The position numbers and the translations under genes are program-made. From assembly GCA_002690445.1 (NCBI GenBank), contig NZER01000008.1, forward strand, positions 9,622 through 73,621: 64,000 nt of DNA, read 5' to 3'. This document shows, piece after piece, positions 1 to 6,565 of the stretch (positions within the stretch are counted from its first letter, which is position 1; every line of letters starts with the position of its first letter). Below the pieces are notes generated by a model, which saw nothing but the letters and a program-made list of their open reading frames with translations, was not told the origin of the DNA and searched no databases. This DNA is from Candidatus Pacearchaeota archaeon (GTDB lineage: Archaea > Nanoarchaeota > Nanoarchaeia > Pacearchaeales > GW2011-AR1).

Positions 1-186
1 CAATTTTTGCCATGCAAGATCAAGCACAAGAAAAGATGGTATTGCAGTGAATGGATCGCGTACGCACTGCGAATAGCGTGTGTGTTCGATTGGAGAATAA
101 TTAAGATCTACGATAGAAAGGATCTATCTCCGGCCGTTTTATATGATTTGGTTATGGACATTAAGAAGGACAATAGCCAGCAATAA
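1..186 (+). CDS. C-terminal end of a papain-like (NlpC/P60 or YiiX type) hydrolase, cut by the window start
   Basis: The first 61 codons are open from base 1 to a TAA at 184-186, so only the C-terminus is present. The fragment contains WYCSEWIAYAL, the pattern around the catalytic cysteine in circularly permuted papain-fold enzymes, where a Cys-Ser-Glu sits near the C-terminus on a hydrophobic helix, followed by DLSPAVLYDLV, a common ending in phage members. Such enzymes cleave peptide or isopeptide bonds, for example in cell-wall peptides. The catalytic histidine should lie upstream, outside the window. The next gene starts 17 bp downstream. The family call rests on one motif, so function is tentative. 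Confidence 0.6.
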   Translation, partial: QFLPCKIKHKKRWYCSEWIAYALRIACVFDWRIIKIYDRKDLSPAVLYDLVMDIKKDNSQQ

Positions 187-202
187 ACTAAGTAATAGTA
201 GG

Positions 203-1114
203 ATGTGGTTCAAAAAACTGAAATTTTTGAGTGTACTATTGCTCGCCGGATGTGCTGCTGATTACGCCATTATAACTGAAAACATCCAGATTGAAGAGAT
301 ACAACCATCCGAGGTTCAGGTGGACTCATTCATTCAGCCCTCCAAGCCCGAACAGATCGATGTGCTAGTCTTATTGGATACATCATGCTCTATGAACGAC
401 AATTACACCCAGGTGAGTACTGGAGTAGAATTGTTACGAAATGATTTAAATGCAGTGACTAATGATTATAATATTGCCTTTATCAACACTTCCTTGAGAG
501 ATCCCTATTTTGTAGGCACTTTTGACAATGCCACCCCTATCATAGATTTTATTATTGCACCGTGGACCCTCGGAGGTGATACAACAGAAGCCGGCTTCTC
601 GGCTTTGTATGATTTTACTAATTCAACACCAGAATCAATAACATTTTTTAGAGAGACAGCGGACAAACTATTTATTTTTGTCTCAGACGAAGAAGAACAA
701 AGCGGAATACCCACTAATGTGTTTGAAGATTGGCTTAAGTCCGAGTTCGATGCAGTACAACGAGATGTTGTATCTATAGTGACAGTACCCGATAGCGAAT
801 GTGAATTCACTGATTATAGTGCGAACATTGGAACAAAATATATTGAATTGGCACAACACTATGGCAAAGACGGAATCGATATTTGCAGTGACTGGGAATT
901 GTGGCTCTCCAACAGCACTTTTTTGACCGGACCTGTAGATTATCTCGAATTAAACTACACACCAATCCCAAATAGTATTAAAGTATACATTGATAGGTTC
1001 GAGACCGATCAGTGGGAATACGAAGAAAAAACCAACACGGTTCGGTTTATTCGGACACCCGCAGAGGGATCTTTAGTTGAAGTTGCCTATATAAAGGCTA
1101 TGGAGGAAGAATGA
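203..1114 (+). CDS. Lipoprotein with a von Willebrand factor A domain
   Basis: Predicted 303-residue lipoprotein. Residues 1-17 form a type II signal peptide with basic MWFKKLK, a short hydrophobic stretch and the lipobox LLAGC, so Cys17 would be lipidated. There is no Asp at +2, which favours the outer membrane. A VWA domain follows from about residue 51, with a complete-looking MIDAS: DTSCS at 59-63, a Thr in LGGDTTEAG and an Asp in FVSDEEEQS. The C-terminal 50 residues look like a small beta domain. The ATG at 203 is chosen because it begins the signal peptide; an in-frame ATG at 143 would bury the lipobox and overlap the previous gene. VWA domains bind protein ligands through a metal ion. 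In a phage this could be a surface protein made during infection, such as superinfection exclusion, but the role is not known. Confidence 0.75.
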   Translation: MWFKKLKFLSVLLLAGCAADYAIITENIQIEEIQPSEVQVDSFIQPSKPEQIDVLVLLDTSCSMNDNYTQVSTGVELLRNDLNAVTNDYNIAFINTSLRDPYFVGTFDNATPIIDFIIAPWTLGGDTTEAGFSALYDFTNSTPESITFFRETADKLFIFVSDEEEQSGIPTNVFEDWLKSEFDAVQRDVVSIVTVPDSECEFTDYSANIGTKYIELAQHYGKDGIDICSDWELWLSNSTFLTGPVDYLELNYTPIPNSIKVYIDRFETDQWEYEEKTNTVRFIRTPAEGSLVEVAYIKAMEEE

Positions 1115-1209
1115 GCAATAAAGCAAAACATCGCAAATTTAGACGCCGGCGAAAAGTCGGCTCCAAGCGCAGACAGAATCGGCGCAAAGCCCGCGGCAAG
1201 AAGAAGTAG
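1111..1209 (+). CDS. 32-residue highly basic peptide
   Basis: A short frame starting ATGA, overlapping the stop of the lipoprotein gene by 4 bp, with a strong GGAGGAAG ribosome site just upstream and a TAG stop 9 bp before the next gene. The product is 32 residues, more than half Lys or Arg (FRRRRK near residue 10, SKRRQNRRKAR in the middle, ending KKK), with no acidic residue. It resembles a nucleic-acid-binding tail or a ribosomal-protein-like peptide. Gap filling, ribosome site and translational coupling support a real gene. I do not recognise a family. Possible roles are DNA or RNA binding, ribosome binding, or membrane activity. Confidence 0.6.
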   Translation: MSNKAKHRKFRRRRKVGSKRRQNRRKARGKKK

Positions 1210-1218
1210 GATCAACTT

Positions 1219-1683
1219 ATGAGTAAAGAAAAACCGACCGTCATGGTTTCGGGCGGCTTTGATCCCGTCCACGTAGGTCACATTCGTATGATTCGCGAAG
1301 CCGCAGAATATGGAGACGTTATTGTCATTGCTAATTCGGATGAATGGCTGCACCGCGAAAAGGGATTTAACTTTATGGAATTTAATTCTCGTTATGAAAT
1401 TTTGGATTCTATCAAAGGAGTTGTTGAGGTTGATTCGGTCAATGATTCAGATGGCACTGTTTGTGAAGCCATCAAACGCCACAAACCAACTTACTTTGCC
1501 AATGGCGGAGACCGCAGAAAAGAGAACACTCCTGAAGTGAGGCTATGCAAGGAACTCGGCGTGGAGCTTTTGTGGGGTATCGGCGGAGAGGAAAGGGTCG
1601 GAATCTACACAAAACCAACCCCAAGAAAAGCTGACTTTACACCGCCCCCCGTAAGAGTCAAATCAAAACATTCTGGAAGATAA
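1219..1683 (+). CDS. Cytidylyl/adenylyltransferase-like nucleotidyltransferase (HxGH family)
   Basis: 154 residues. The N-terminal SGGFDPVHVGH has the HxGH nucleotide-binding motif at residues 18-21 on a Rossmann-like fold, and NGGDR at about 95-99 matches the second motif of glycerol-3-phosphate cytidylyltransferase and ADP-heptose synthase relatives. The enzyme would transfer a nucleotide to a phosphorylated small molecule, releasing pyrophosphate. Length matches the single-domain family. The last 25 residues are proline- and lysine-rich and probably disordered. It lies far from the sugar cassette, where a second HxGH enzyme (10660) sits, so its substrate may differ; sugar phosphate is the best guess. 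Confidence 0.8.
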   Translation: MSKEKPTVMVSGGFDPVHVGHIRMIREAAEYGDVIVIANSDEWLHREKGFNFMEFNSRYEILDSIKGVVEVDSVNDSDGTVCEAIKRHKPTYFANGGDRRKENTPEVRLCKELGVELLWGIGGEERVGIYTKPTPRKADFTPPPVRVKSKHSGR

Positions 1684-1686
1684 TAC

Positions 1687-1715
1687 TTGACAAAAGCACC
1701 AGAACACGTTAAAAT
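1687..1715 (+). promoter_or_regulatory. Sigma70-type promoter
   Basis: TTGACA at 1687-1692, a 17-bp spacer and TAAAAT at 1710-1715, directly after the preceding stop codon. It would start transcription near 1722 and leave a leader of about 70 bases before the gene at 1792. A perfect -35 box and ideal spacing imply recognition by the unmodified host RNA polymerase early in infection. Confidence 0.75.
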
Positions 1716-1791
1716 GAAATTAGAACTTTGGTAATAAATAAATATTATGTGGTATGATATTTTTAAATCAAAACAAAAGGAGAAACAAACC

Positions 1792-1992
1792 ATGTCCACT
1801 AAAACTGAAACCACGACAAAGGTAACCCCGCAACTAAAGGAACAAGTTAATGCCCATGACGACCAGCTAGCGCAATTGCGCTCAAGGATTAATGAGCTGA
1901 CCGACAACTTGGTTCTTGTGCAACAAGAACTAAATGCCTTTAAGAGAGATGTCGCTGACGACGTAAAATATTTGACTAACGCAGTCAACTAA
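1792..1992 (+). CDS. Small coiled-coil protein, unknown function
   Basis: 66 residues, starting at the ATG 7 bp after the ribosome site AAAGGAGAAA. An upstream in-frame ATG at 1747 lacks a ribosome site and is rejected. Residues 12-60 form a heptad-like helix (AQLRSRINELTDNLVLVQQE), so a coiled-coil dimer or trimer is likely. It is the first gene after the promoter at 1687-1715. No family recognised. Confidence 0.65.
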   Translation: MSTKTETTTKVTPQLKEQVNAHDDQLAQLRSRINELTDNLVLVQQELNAFKRDVADDVKYLTNAVN

Positions 1993-2004
1993 AAGGGAGA
2001 AAAA

Positions 2005-2346
2005 ATGCAATATTACCCTCAGCATTATTTTGGATTTGCTGTTGATAATAATGTAGCTGAAAAACTACAATTAAATGAAGCGTACGATACATATGAAATG
2101 AGTTATGATCTCGACGCTTTCTTCGAAGGTTTCGAAGAAAAATTTGGTATTGAACCGTTTAAGTTTGCTGACACTACTTTTGAACGTGGTGGATATGTGC
2201 AAGGCTTAAGCGGTTTTGATTGGGATAAGACTTATGTATGTTTTGATCCTACCCAAACCGGTGACGATAAATGGCAAAGGATGATAGATTCGCTACGTGA
2301 AGTAGGAATCGATGTAGAAGAAGGTCACTGGTCTGAATTGGGGTGA
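2005..2346 (+). CDS. Hypothetical acidic protein whose stop lies inside a tRNA gene
   Basis: 113 residues with a good ribosome site (AAAAGGGAGA) 12 bp after the previous stop. The protein is acidic and rich in aromatic residues (MQYYPQHYFGF at the start, WDKTYVCF near 73). No domain recognised. Its TGA at 2344-2346 lies in the 5' acceptor strand of tRNA-Asn, so the two genes overlap by 8 bp; maturation of the tRNA would cut this mRNA inside its last codons. Confidence 0.65.
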   Translation: MQYYPQHYFGFAVDNNVAEKLQLNEAYDTYEMSYDLDAFFEGFEEKFGIEPFKFADTTFERGGYVQGLSGFDWDKTYVCFDPTQTGDDKWQRMIDSLREVGIDVEEGHWSELG

Positions 2347-2415
2347 AGCGCTCCTGGCATGTGCACCGGGTTGTTACCCCGGCCGTTGCAGGTTCGAGTC
2401 CTGCTGCCCCAGCCA
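2339..2415 (+). tRNA. tRNA-Asn (anticodon GTT)
   Basis: A full cloverleaf of 77 bases with encoded CCA. Acceptor TGGGGTG pairs with TGCCCCA (two G-T pairs); D stem GCGC/GTGC with GG in the loop; anticodon stem CCGGG/CCCGG around loop TTGTTAC, giving GTT; T stem GCAGG/CCTGC with loop TTCGAGT; discriminator G73 followed by CCA at 2413-2415. U1-A72 with G73 agrees with bacterial asparagine tRNAs. Oddly, position 8 is A and position 14 is T, the reverse of the usual U8-A14 tertiary pair. It overlaps the end of the upstream coding region. Confidence 0.9.
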
Positions 2416-2423
2416 TTTAAATT

Positions 2424-2663
2424 ATGAAGTACAAAGTGGGCGATGTTGTGCTGGTTGAAACATTTGCAGGTCCCAAAGTACATGTAAGGTTGAAAAAACG
2501 AATTTTGAAACCTAAAAATGGCTGGGGAGCCGACGGGTGGGACGCACAACTAATATACAAGAAAGAGGTTGACACCCTTCGTAAGAATGGTGTACCATAT
2601 AAAAAGGACACCAAGCCTGTGGTGTTTGTCTTTGATTGGCATATAATTAAAAGGAAACGTTAA
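2424..2663 (+). CDS. Small basic hypothetical protein between two tRNA genes
   Basis: 79 residues, lysine-rich and likely a small beta barrel judging from the start MKYKVGDVVLVETFAGPK, which resembles SH3 or KOW-like phage proteins. The ATG is 8 bp after the CCA end of tRNA-Asn and has no visible ribosome site, so the processed mRNA would be almost leaderless; an in-frame stop just upstream rules out an earlier start. tRNA-Gly begins 2 bp after its stop. No family recognised. Confidence 0.55.
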   Translation: MKYKVGDVVLVETFAGPKVHVRLKKRILKPKNGWGADGWDAQLIYKKEVDTLRKNGVPYKKDTKPVVFVFDWHIIKRKR

Positions 2664-2665
2664 TT

Positions 2666-2740
2666 GCGGGTGTAACTCAGTGGTAGAGTCCCACGTTGCC
2701 AACGTGGTTGTCGTGAGTTCGAATCTCATCACCCGCTCCA
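2666..2740 (+). tRNA. tRNA-Gly (anticodon GCC)
   Basis: A 75-base cloverleaf with encoded CCA. Acceptor GCGGGTG pairs with CACCCGC; U8 and A9 are present; D stem ACTC/GAGT with loop AGTGGTA; anticodon stem CCACG/CGTGG around TTGCCAA, giving GCC; T stem GTGAG/CTCAT with loop TTCGAAT; discriminator T and CCA at 2738-2740. All tertiary positions look canonical. It reads GGC and GGT codons, and GGC is heavily used in the virion genes. Confidence 0.95.
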
Positions 2741-2752
2741 TTAGGAGAAACA

Positions 2753-3316
2753 ATGAGAGATAAAACAAGAAGAGAAAGATATGAAGAGAAGAAACGTAAC
2801 GCGAAGACTTATCCAATCAGTATTGCCACTGTTAATTTTATGCATGACGGGAATTTGGGCTATCTCATTCGGAGTGCTGCTTGCTTCGGTGCGGAATGTG
2901 TACACGTAATTGGTTCTGTGCCTGAGAAGAATGTTTTAAACCCACTCTCAGGCACTTTATACGACTATATAGAGATAAAGCAGTACAGCAACCCTGAAGA
3001 ATTTTTAAATTATGCAAGAGAAAAAGACTATCAACTCGTCGCCGCGGAAATCACAGATGATGCGACACCTATTAATAGATACAAGTTTAATTTTAGCCAG
3101 CATACCTGCCTTATTGTGGGCCACGAGGAATCTGGAGTCCCCGAAGTACTTATTCGAAATAGTGATGCCGTTTTTATACCTATGCCCGGTGTAGGCTATT
3201 GTCTAAACACATCCCAAGCTGGAAATATAATGCTTTATGAGACAATTAAGCATTTCGAAGCGCAAAGTGAGTTTTTGGAAGAGTGGGTGAATGAATGTTA
3301 CATTCATCACCCATGA
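2753..3316 (+). CDS. SPOUT (TrmH/SpoU) family RNA 2'-O-methyltransferase
   Basis: 187 residues with the three motifs of the family: a first motif NLGYLIRSAACFGA near residues 34-47, a second LIVGHEESGVPE near 122-133 and a third MPGVGYCLNTSQAGNIM near 144-161, which forms the knotted SAM-binding site. The enzyme would methylate the 2'-OH of a ribose in tRNA or rRNA. It follows tRNA-Gly by 12 bp, with ribosome site TAGGAGA, so a tRNA substrate is the natural guess. The length fits a catalytic domain with a short N-terminal basic extension. The target cannot be read from sequence. Confidence 0.85.
   Translation: MRDKTRRERYEEKKRNAKTYPISIATVNFMHDGNLGYLIRSAACFGAECVHVIGSVPEKNVLNPLSGTLYDYIEIKQYSNPEEFLNYAREKDYQLVAAEITDDATPINRYKFNFSQHTCLIVGHEESGVPEVLIRNSDAVFIPMPGVGYCLNTSQAGNIMLYETIKHFEAQSEFLEEWVNECYIHHP
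3284..3313 (+). other. Strong hairpin at the 3' end of the RNA methyltransferase gene
   Basis: TGGGTGAATGAATG (3284-3297) and CATTCATCACCCA (3301-3313) pair over 13 bp with one bulged base and a TTA loop, ending just before the TGA at 3314. No T-run follows (the next bases are TGACTATTTATATA), so it is not a standard terminator; it may protect the 3' end or reduce read-through into the PhoH gene. Confidence 0.5.
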
Positions 3317-3326
3317 CTATTTATAT
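3298..3326 (+). promoter_or_regulatory. Weak candidate promoter before the PhoH gene
   Basis: TTACAT at 3298-3303, a 17-bp spacer and TTATAT at 3321-3326 make a fair sigma70 match upstream of the ATG at 3344. The -35 box is partly inside the preceding hairpin. This is much weaker than the other three promoters listed. Confidence 0.3.
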
Positions 3327-3343
3327 ACGATAAAAGGCGGTAC

Positions 3344-4681
3344 ATGTCTGAAAAGAAGAATTACGTTTTAGATACAAGCGTTTATTTGACTGAAGCTAGT
3401 TCAATTTTTAAATTTGGAAACAACGACATTTTTGTTCCTCTTAAGGTTTTAGAAGAAGTCGACAAACACAAGAAACGCCAAGACTCTGTGGGTTCTAATG
3501 CACGCTATTTTATTCGAATTCTAGATGATCTACGAGAGCGCGGCTCCCTGCAAGAAGGGGTCGACATTGGACCCGATCTTGGTACTCTTCGCGTCATGTC
3601 TTATGCGTGTTTAAAGGGTGTCATTTTTCCTCCCGATTTAGATATTCGGATCCCCGATCACATCATCATTGCAACTGCGAAAGCCATTCAAGCCACGCAC
3701 TCCGAAATAAAGACCGTTGTGGTCTCCCGGGACATTAACATGCGTGTTATTTGTGACTCAATTGGAATAGCAGCCGAAGACTATGTTTCTGAAAAAGCAG
3801 TTAGAACTTCGGAGGAGATATATAACGGATTTACCACGCAGCCCGTTGATGAACAATTAATTGATCGATACTATAACGGAGAAGAGATCCAAATACCAAG
3901 AGACGAAGCCGATGAACTATGGTACCCAAATCAATATATAATGATGGTTTCCAATTCCAATGAAAAAAAGTCTGCACTCTCGCGTTTTCAAAATCATGAT
4001 GAACCCCTTAAGCGAGTGATTCACAAATCAATACCAGATTGGAACATAGCAGCCAGAAATAAAGAGCAGGCATTTGCTATCGACTTGCTCATGGATCCTG
4101 CTGTGAAAATTGTCACCCTCGTCGGACGTGCCGGAAGCGGCAAAACACTCTGTGCAATTGCTGCAGGGCTACAGCAAACTATTGGTTTAAGGCAACAAGA
4201 CAATCACTATAGTCGTGTAATTATTTCACGACCGGTTCAACCCGTTGGAAAGGACATAGGGTTCTTACCGGGGACAATGGAAGAAAAGATGCTCCCCTGG
4301 CTCTCCCCGATTCAAGACAATCTTAAGTTTTTGATGGGTGATAGAGCAAATTTAGAAATGTATATAGAAAAAGGGAAGATTGAGGTTGAAGCGCTTACTT
4401 ATATTCGAGGAAGATCCATTGCGAATGCATATATGGTAATTGATGAAGCGCAAAACCTGACAAAACATGAAGTTAAGACTATTATTACACGTATCGGAGA
4501 AGGTACAAAAATAGTATTAACAGGCGATGTAGAGCAAATAGACAATGCTTATGTGAGCGAAACATCGAACGGCTTGGTACATGCTGTCGAAAAGTTCAAA
4601 GAACACCGCCTGTCTGGACACGTTACTTTCCGCAAGGGTGAGCGCTCGGATTTAGCAACTCTTGCCTCAAAAGTTTTATAG
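3344..4681 (+). CDS. phoH: PIN-PhoH fusion ATPase
   Basis: 445 residues with an N-terminal PIN nuclease domain (about 1-150; acidic Asp10 in YVLDTSVYL, then EEVDKHK near 37 and VVSRDINMR near 128) followed by a PhoH P-loop ATPase (about 235-445). Walker A is GRAGSGKT at 261-268 and Walker B is VIDEAQ at 365-370; the ISRPVQPVGKDIGFLPG segment is typical of the family. PIN-PhoH proteins are proposed to combine RNA unwinding and RNA cleavage. PhoH genes are widespread in marine phages, although phosphate control has not been shown for most. Key residues are intact, so activity is plausible. Confidence 0.9.
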   Translation: MSEKKNYVLDTSVYLTEASSIFKFGNNDIFVPLKVLEEVDKHKKRQDSVGSNARYFIRILDDLRERGSLQEGVDIGPDLGTLRVMSYACLKGVIFPPDLDIRIPDHIIIATAKAIQATHSEIKTVVVSRDINMRVICDSIGIAAEDYVSEKAVRTSEEIYNGFTTQPVDEQLIDRYYNGEEIQIPRDEADELWYPNQYIMMVSNSNEKKSALSRFQNHDEPLKRVIHKSIPDWNIAARNKEQAFAIDLLMDPAVKIVTLVGRAGSGKTLCAIAAGLQQTIGLRQQDNHYSRVIISRPVQPVGKDIGFLPGTMEEKMLPWLSPIQDNLKFLMGDRANLEMYIEKGKIEVEALTYIRGRSIANAYMVIDEAQNLTKHEVKTIITRIGEGTKIVLTGDVEQIDNAYVSETSNGLVHAVEKFKEHRLSGHVTFRKGERSDLATLASKVL

Positions 4682-4692
4682 TAAATAATTTA

Positions 4693-4721
4693 TTGACATT
4701 TGGAACAGGACGTGTTATTAT
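4693..4721 (+). promoter_or_regulatory. Sigma70-type promoter
   Basis: TTGACA at 4693-4698, a 17-bp spacer and TATTAT at 4716-4721 in the 58-bp gap after the PhoH gene. The start would fall near 4728, directly before the AAGGAG ribosome site of the gene at 4740. Confidence 0.75.
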
Positions 4722-4739
4722 ACATAATAAGGAGAAACT

Positions 4740-5099
4740 ATGACTACCAAACAAACCAAAACCAAAACTAAAAAGACCATTCCCAAGGCGAAACCTCAAG
4801 TCGCCCCCGAACCAGAAGCCGAAAAGGTCATCTCTGAAGAGGAGGCACATGTTAATAAGCTATTGGCTATGGTGGTAGAACCAGACAGCGATCTGAAGAA
4901 CATGTTAGTAGAGCATGTGGGCACCAAATTGGACCAGGAAGAGGTAACAGTCCACATGATTGCCGAAATTCTAGCGTTAGAATTTCCAGAATTTATAGTT
5001 TCATTAGCCGAAGAGAACTTTTTACGTGGATACCAATTAGGATTAGACGATGCATATAAATCGATTACGGGAATTGCACGAGAAAACACAGCAGAATAA
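4740..5099 (+). CDS. Hypothetical protein with a lysine-rich N-terminal tail
   Basis: 119 residues preceded by an AATAAGGAG ribosome site. The first 30 residues are repetitive Lys/Thr/Pro (TKQTKTKTKKT) and likely disordered; the rest is acidic and helical (VHMIAEILALEFPEFIVSLA). Its end overlaps the next gene by 50 bp. It is the first gene after the promoter at 4693-4721. No family recognised. Confidence 0.65.
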   Translation: MTTKQTKTKTKKTIPKAKPQVAPEPEAEKVISEEEAHVNKLLAMVVEPDSDLKNMLVEHVGTKLDQEEVTVHMIAEILALEFPEFIVSLAEENFLRGYQLGLDDAYKSITGIARENTAE

Positions 5100-5748
5100 T
5101 ATTGATTTTTATACCCCCGGCGGTATGCATGTTTTTTTCAAAGATCGCCTGACCAATGAAGAAGTCGATGTAGAAGCCATTCTTGCCAAAATAGAATCAA
5201 AAATACCCCAACACTTGTATTCTGAAATCGAAATGATTATTGTGGGATGGTTTGAGGAGTTCGAAGAAAGAAGTATTAATGCATTTTACGATTCTGGAAC
5301 AATTTATGTTTCCAACATTCAAGACGATAATGCCGACATGTATGATGACATTGTGCACGAATTAGCCCACGCGCTTGAAGAGGTTTACGGATATAGCATA
5401 TATGCCGATGAAAAAGTAAAAGATGAATTTCTTCGGAAACGAAAGCACTTACACGACATTCTTTGGAACCATGGATTTAAGGCGCCGTTAGCCTTTTTCA
5501 CAGAGGTTGAATTCGATCAAGAGTTTGACGATTTTTTATACAAAACAGTAGGATATGATAAGCTATCGGCTCTTCTTCAAGGGGTATTTTTAAGTGCATA
5601 CGCAGCCACGAGCTTGCGTGAATATTTTGCTACAGGATTTACAGAATATTATTTAGATCCTAATCACGGATTTTTTAAGAAGGTTTCGCCGTCCCTTTAT
5701 GCCAAAATTTATCAACTTCAAAACCCCGACGAACTTGACAACTACTGA
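5050..5748 (+). CDS. Putative zinc metallopeptidase-like phage protein
   Basis: 232 residues. VHELAH at 102-107 gives the HExxH zinc motif (His103, Glu104, His107), and the later LREYFATGFTEYYL segment offers glutamates as a third ligand. The layout, an N-terminal FYTPGGMHVFFKD followed by a conserved IYVSN strand and the HExxH helix, matches a group of myovirus proteins usually annotated as metallopeptidase-like. The start at 5050 overlaps the preceding gene but is kept because starting at the next ATG (5125) would remove part of the conserved first strand; the ribosome site is poor, so the start is uncertain. The substrate is unknown. Confidence 0.65.
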   Translation: MHINRLRELHEKTQQNNIDFYTPGGMHVFFKDRLTNEEVDVEAILAKIESKIPQHLYSEIEMIIVGWFEEFEERSINAFYDSGTIYVSNIQDDNADMYDDIVHELAHALEEVYGYSIYADEKVKDEFLRKRKHLHDILWNHGFKAPLAFFTEVEFDQEFDDFLYKTVGYDKLSALLQGVFLSAYAATSLREYFATGFTEYYLDPNHGFFKKVSPSLYAKIYQLQNPDELDNY

Positions 5749-5763
5749 TTTCGGTATTATACT
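5735..5763 (+). promoter_or_regulatory. Sigma70-type promoter before the nuclease gene and sugar cassette
   Basis: TTGACA at 5735-5740, a 17-bp spacer and TATACT at 5758-5763. The -35 box lies in the last codons of the metallopeptidase gene. No comparable promoter is visible for the next 20 kb, so this may drive the nuclease and much of the sugar cassette. Confidence 0.75.
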
Positions 5764-5784
5764 ATACAATAGATAGGAATATTT

Positions 5785-6558
5785 ATGCCCCACATTTCAT
5801 ACTCAGAATTAAAAGACTGGGCTTTTTGCGCGTTTTATCACAAATTGACGCGAGTTGATAAGCTCGACGGCTTCAAAGGCAATACATATACTGCTTTTGG
5901 GACAGCCATGCACTCCGTTTGTGAGAAAAAACTACTTAATGAGGGAAGCAATCATGAACAGTACTTCGTTGATAATTTTGCTAAGTGTATATCTGATTTG
6001 CCGGATGACGTTACCGTTGATAACGGACTCGTTACTGAAATGGTTGGACAGGGAAAAAGATTAGTCCCCCACATTGAAGATGCTCTAAACGACTATTTTG
6101 AAGAATTTGAGGTACTTGCGGTTGAGATGCCCCTGATGGAACCCATCGAAAACGAAGAGGACTATAAGTTCAAGGGATACATTGATGCCGTCGTATCAAC
6201 TCCCGATGGAAAGGTCCATATTTTTGATTGGAAGACCTGTTCGTGGGGTTGGGATTCTCGCAAAAAGAGTGACAAAATGGTGACATACCAGCTTACGTTG
6301 TACAAACACTATTTTTGTCAGAAAATGAATGTAGATCCAAAGAACGTTGAGACACATTTCGCACTACTTAAAAGAACAGCAAAGAAAAACCATGTTGAAT
6401 TCTTTAGAGTGACGAGCGGAGAAAGAAAAACTCAAAATGCTCTTAAACTTTTAACGACTGCATTGTACAATATTAAAAAGCAGCGGCATATCAAGAATCG
6501 TTTATCTTGTACCGCTGGTTTTGGCTGTAAATTTTATAAGACAGAACACTGTCCTTGA
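5785..6558 (+). CDS. PD-(D/E)XK exonuclease, Cas4/RecB type with Fe-S cysteines
   Basis: 257 residues. The nuclease core reads GYID at 131-134 and FDWK at 147-150, the D...DxK active site of the RecB/Cas4 family, with Glu114 and His43 as further likely active-site residues. One cysteine near the start (Cys15) and three at the end (Cys242, Cys248, Cys256) match the four-cysteine iron-sulfur cluster of Cas4 and AddB. The enzyme would be a DNA exonuclease in phage recombination or replication. The sugar cassette starts 8 bp later. No CRISPR genes are nearby, so a CRISPR adaptation role is not supported. Confidence 0.8.
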   Translation: MPHISYSELKDWAFCAFYHKLTRVDKLDGFKGNTYTAFGTAMHSVCEKKLLNEGSNHEQYFVDNFAKCISDLPDDVTVDNGLVTEMVGQGKRLVPHIEDALNDYFEEFEVLAVEMPLMEPIENEEDYKFKGYIDAVVSTPDGKVHIFDWKTCSWGWDSRKKSDKMVTYQLTLYKHYFCQKMNVDPKNVETHFALLKRTAKKNHVEFFRVTSGERKTQNALKLLTTALYNIKKQRHIKNRLSCTAGFGCKFYKTEHCP

Positions 6559-6565
6559 GGAATAA

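Noticed and set aside
143..202. Earlier ATG for the lipoprotein gene
   Set aside because: It would place about 20 extra residues before the signal peptide and overlap the upstream gene without a ribosome site.
3318..3327. Minus-strand TATAAATA (T4 late promoter consensus)
   Set aside because: No gene reads on the minus strand here; likely chance in an AT-rich gap.
5785..6558. Possible CRISPR-associated Cas4
   Set aside because: The fold and cysteines fit the family, but no CRISPR array or other cas gene is present; phage recombination nuclease is simpler.
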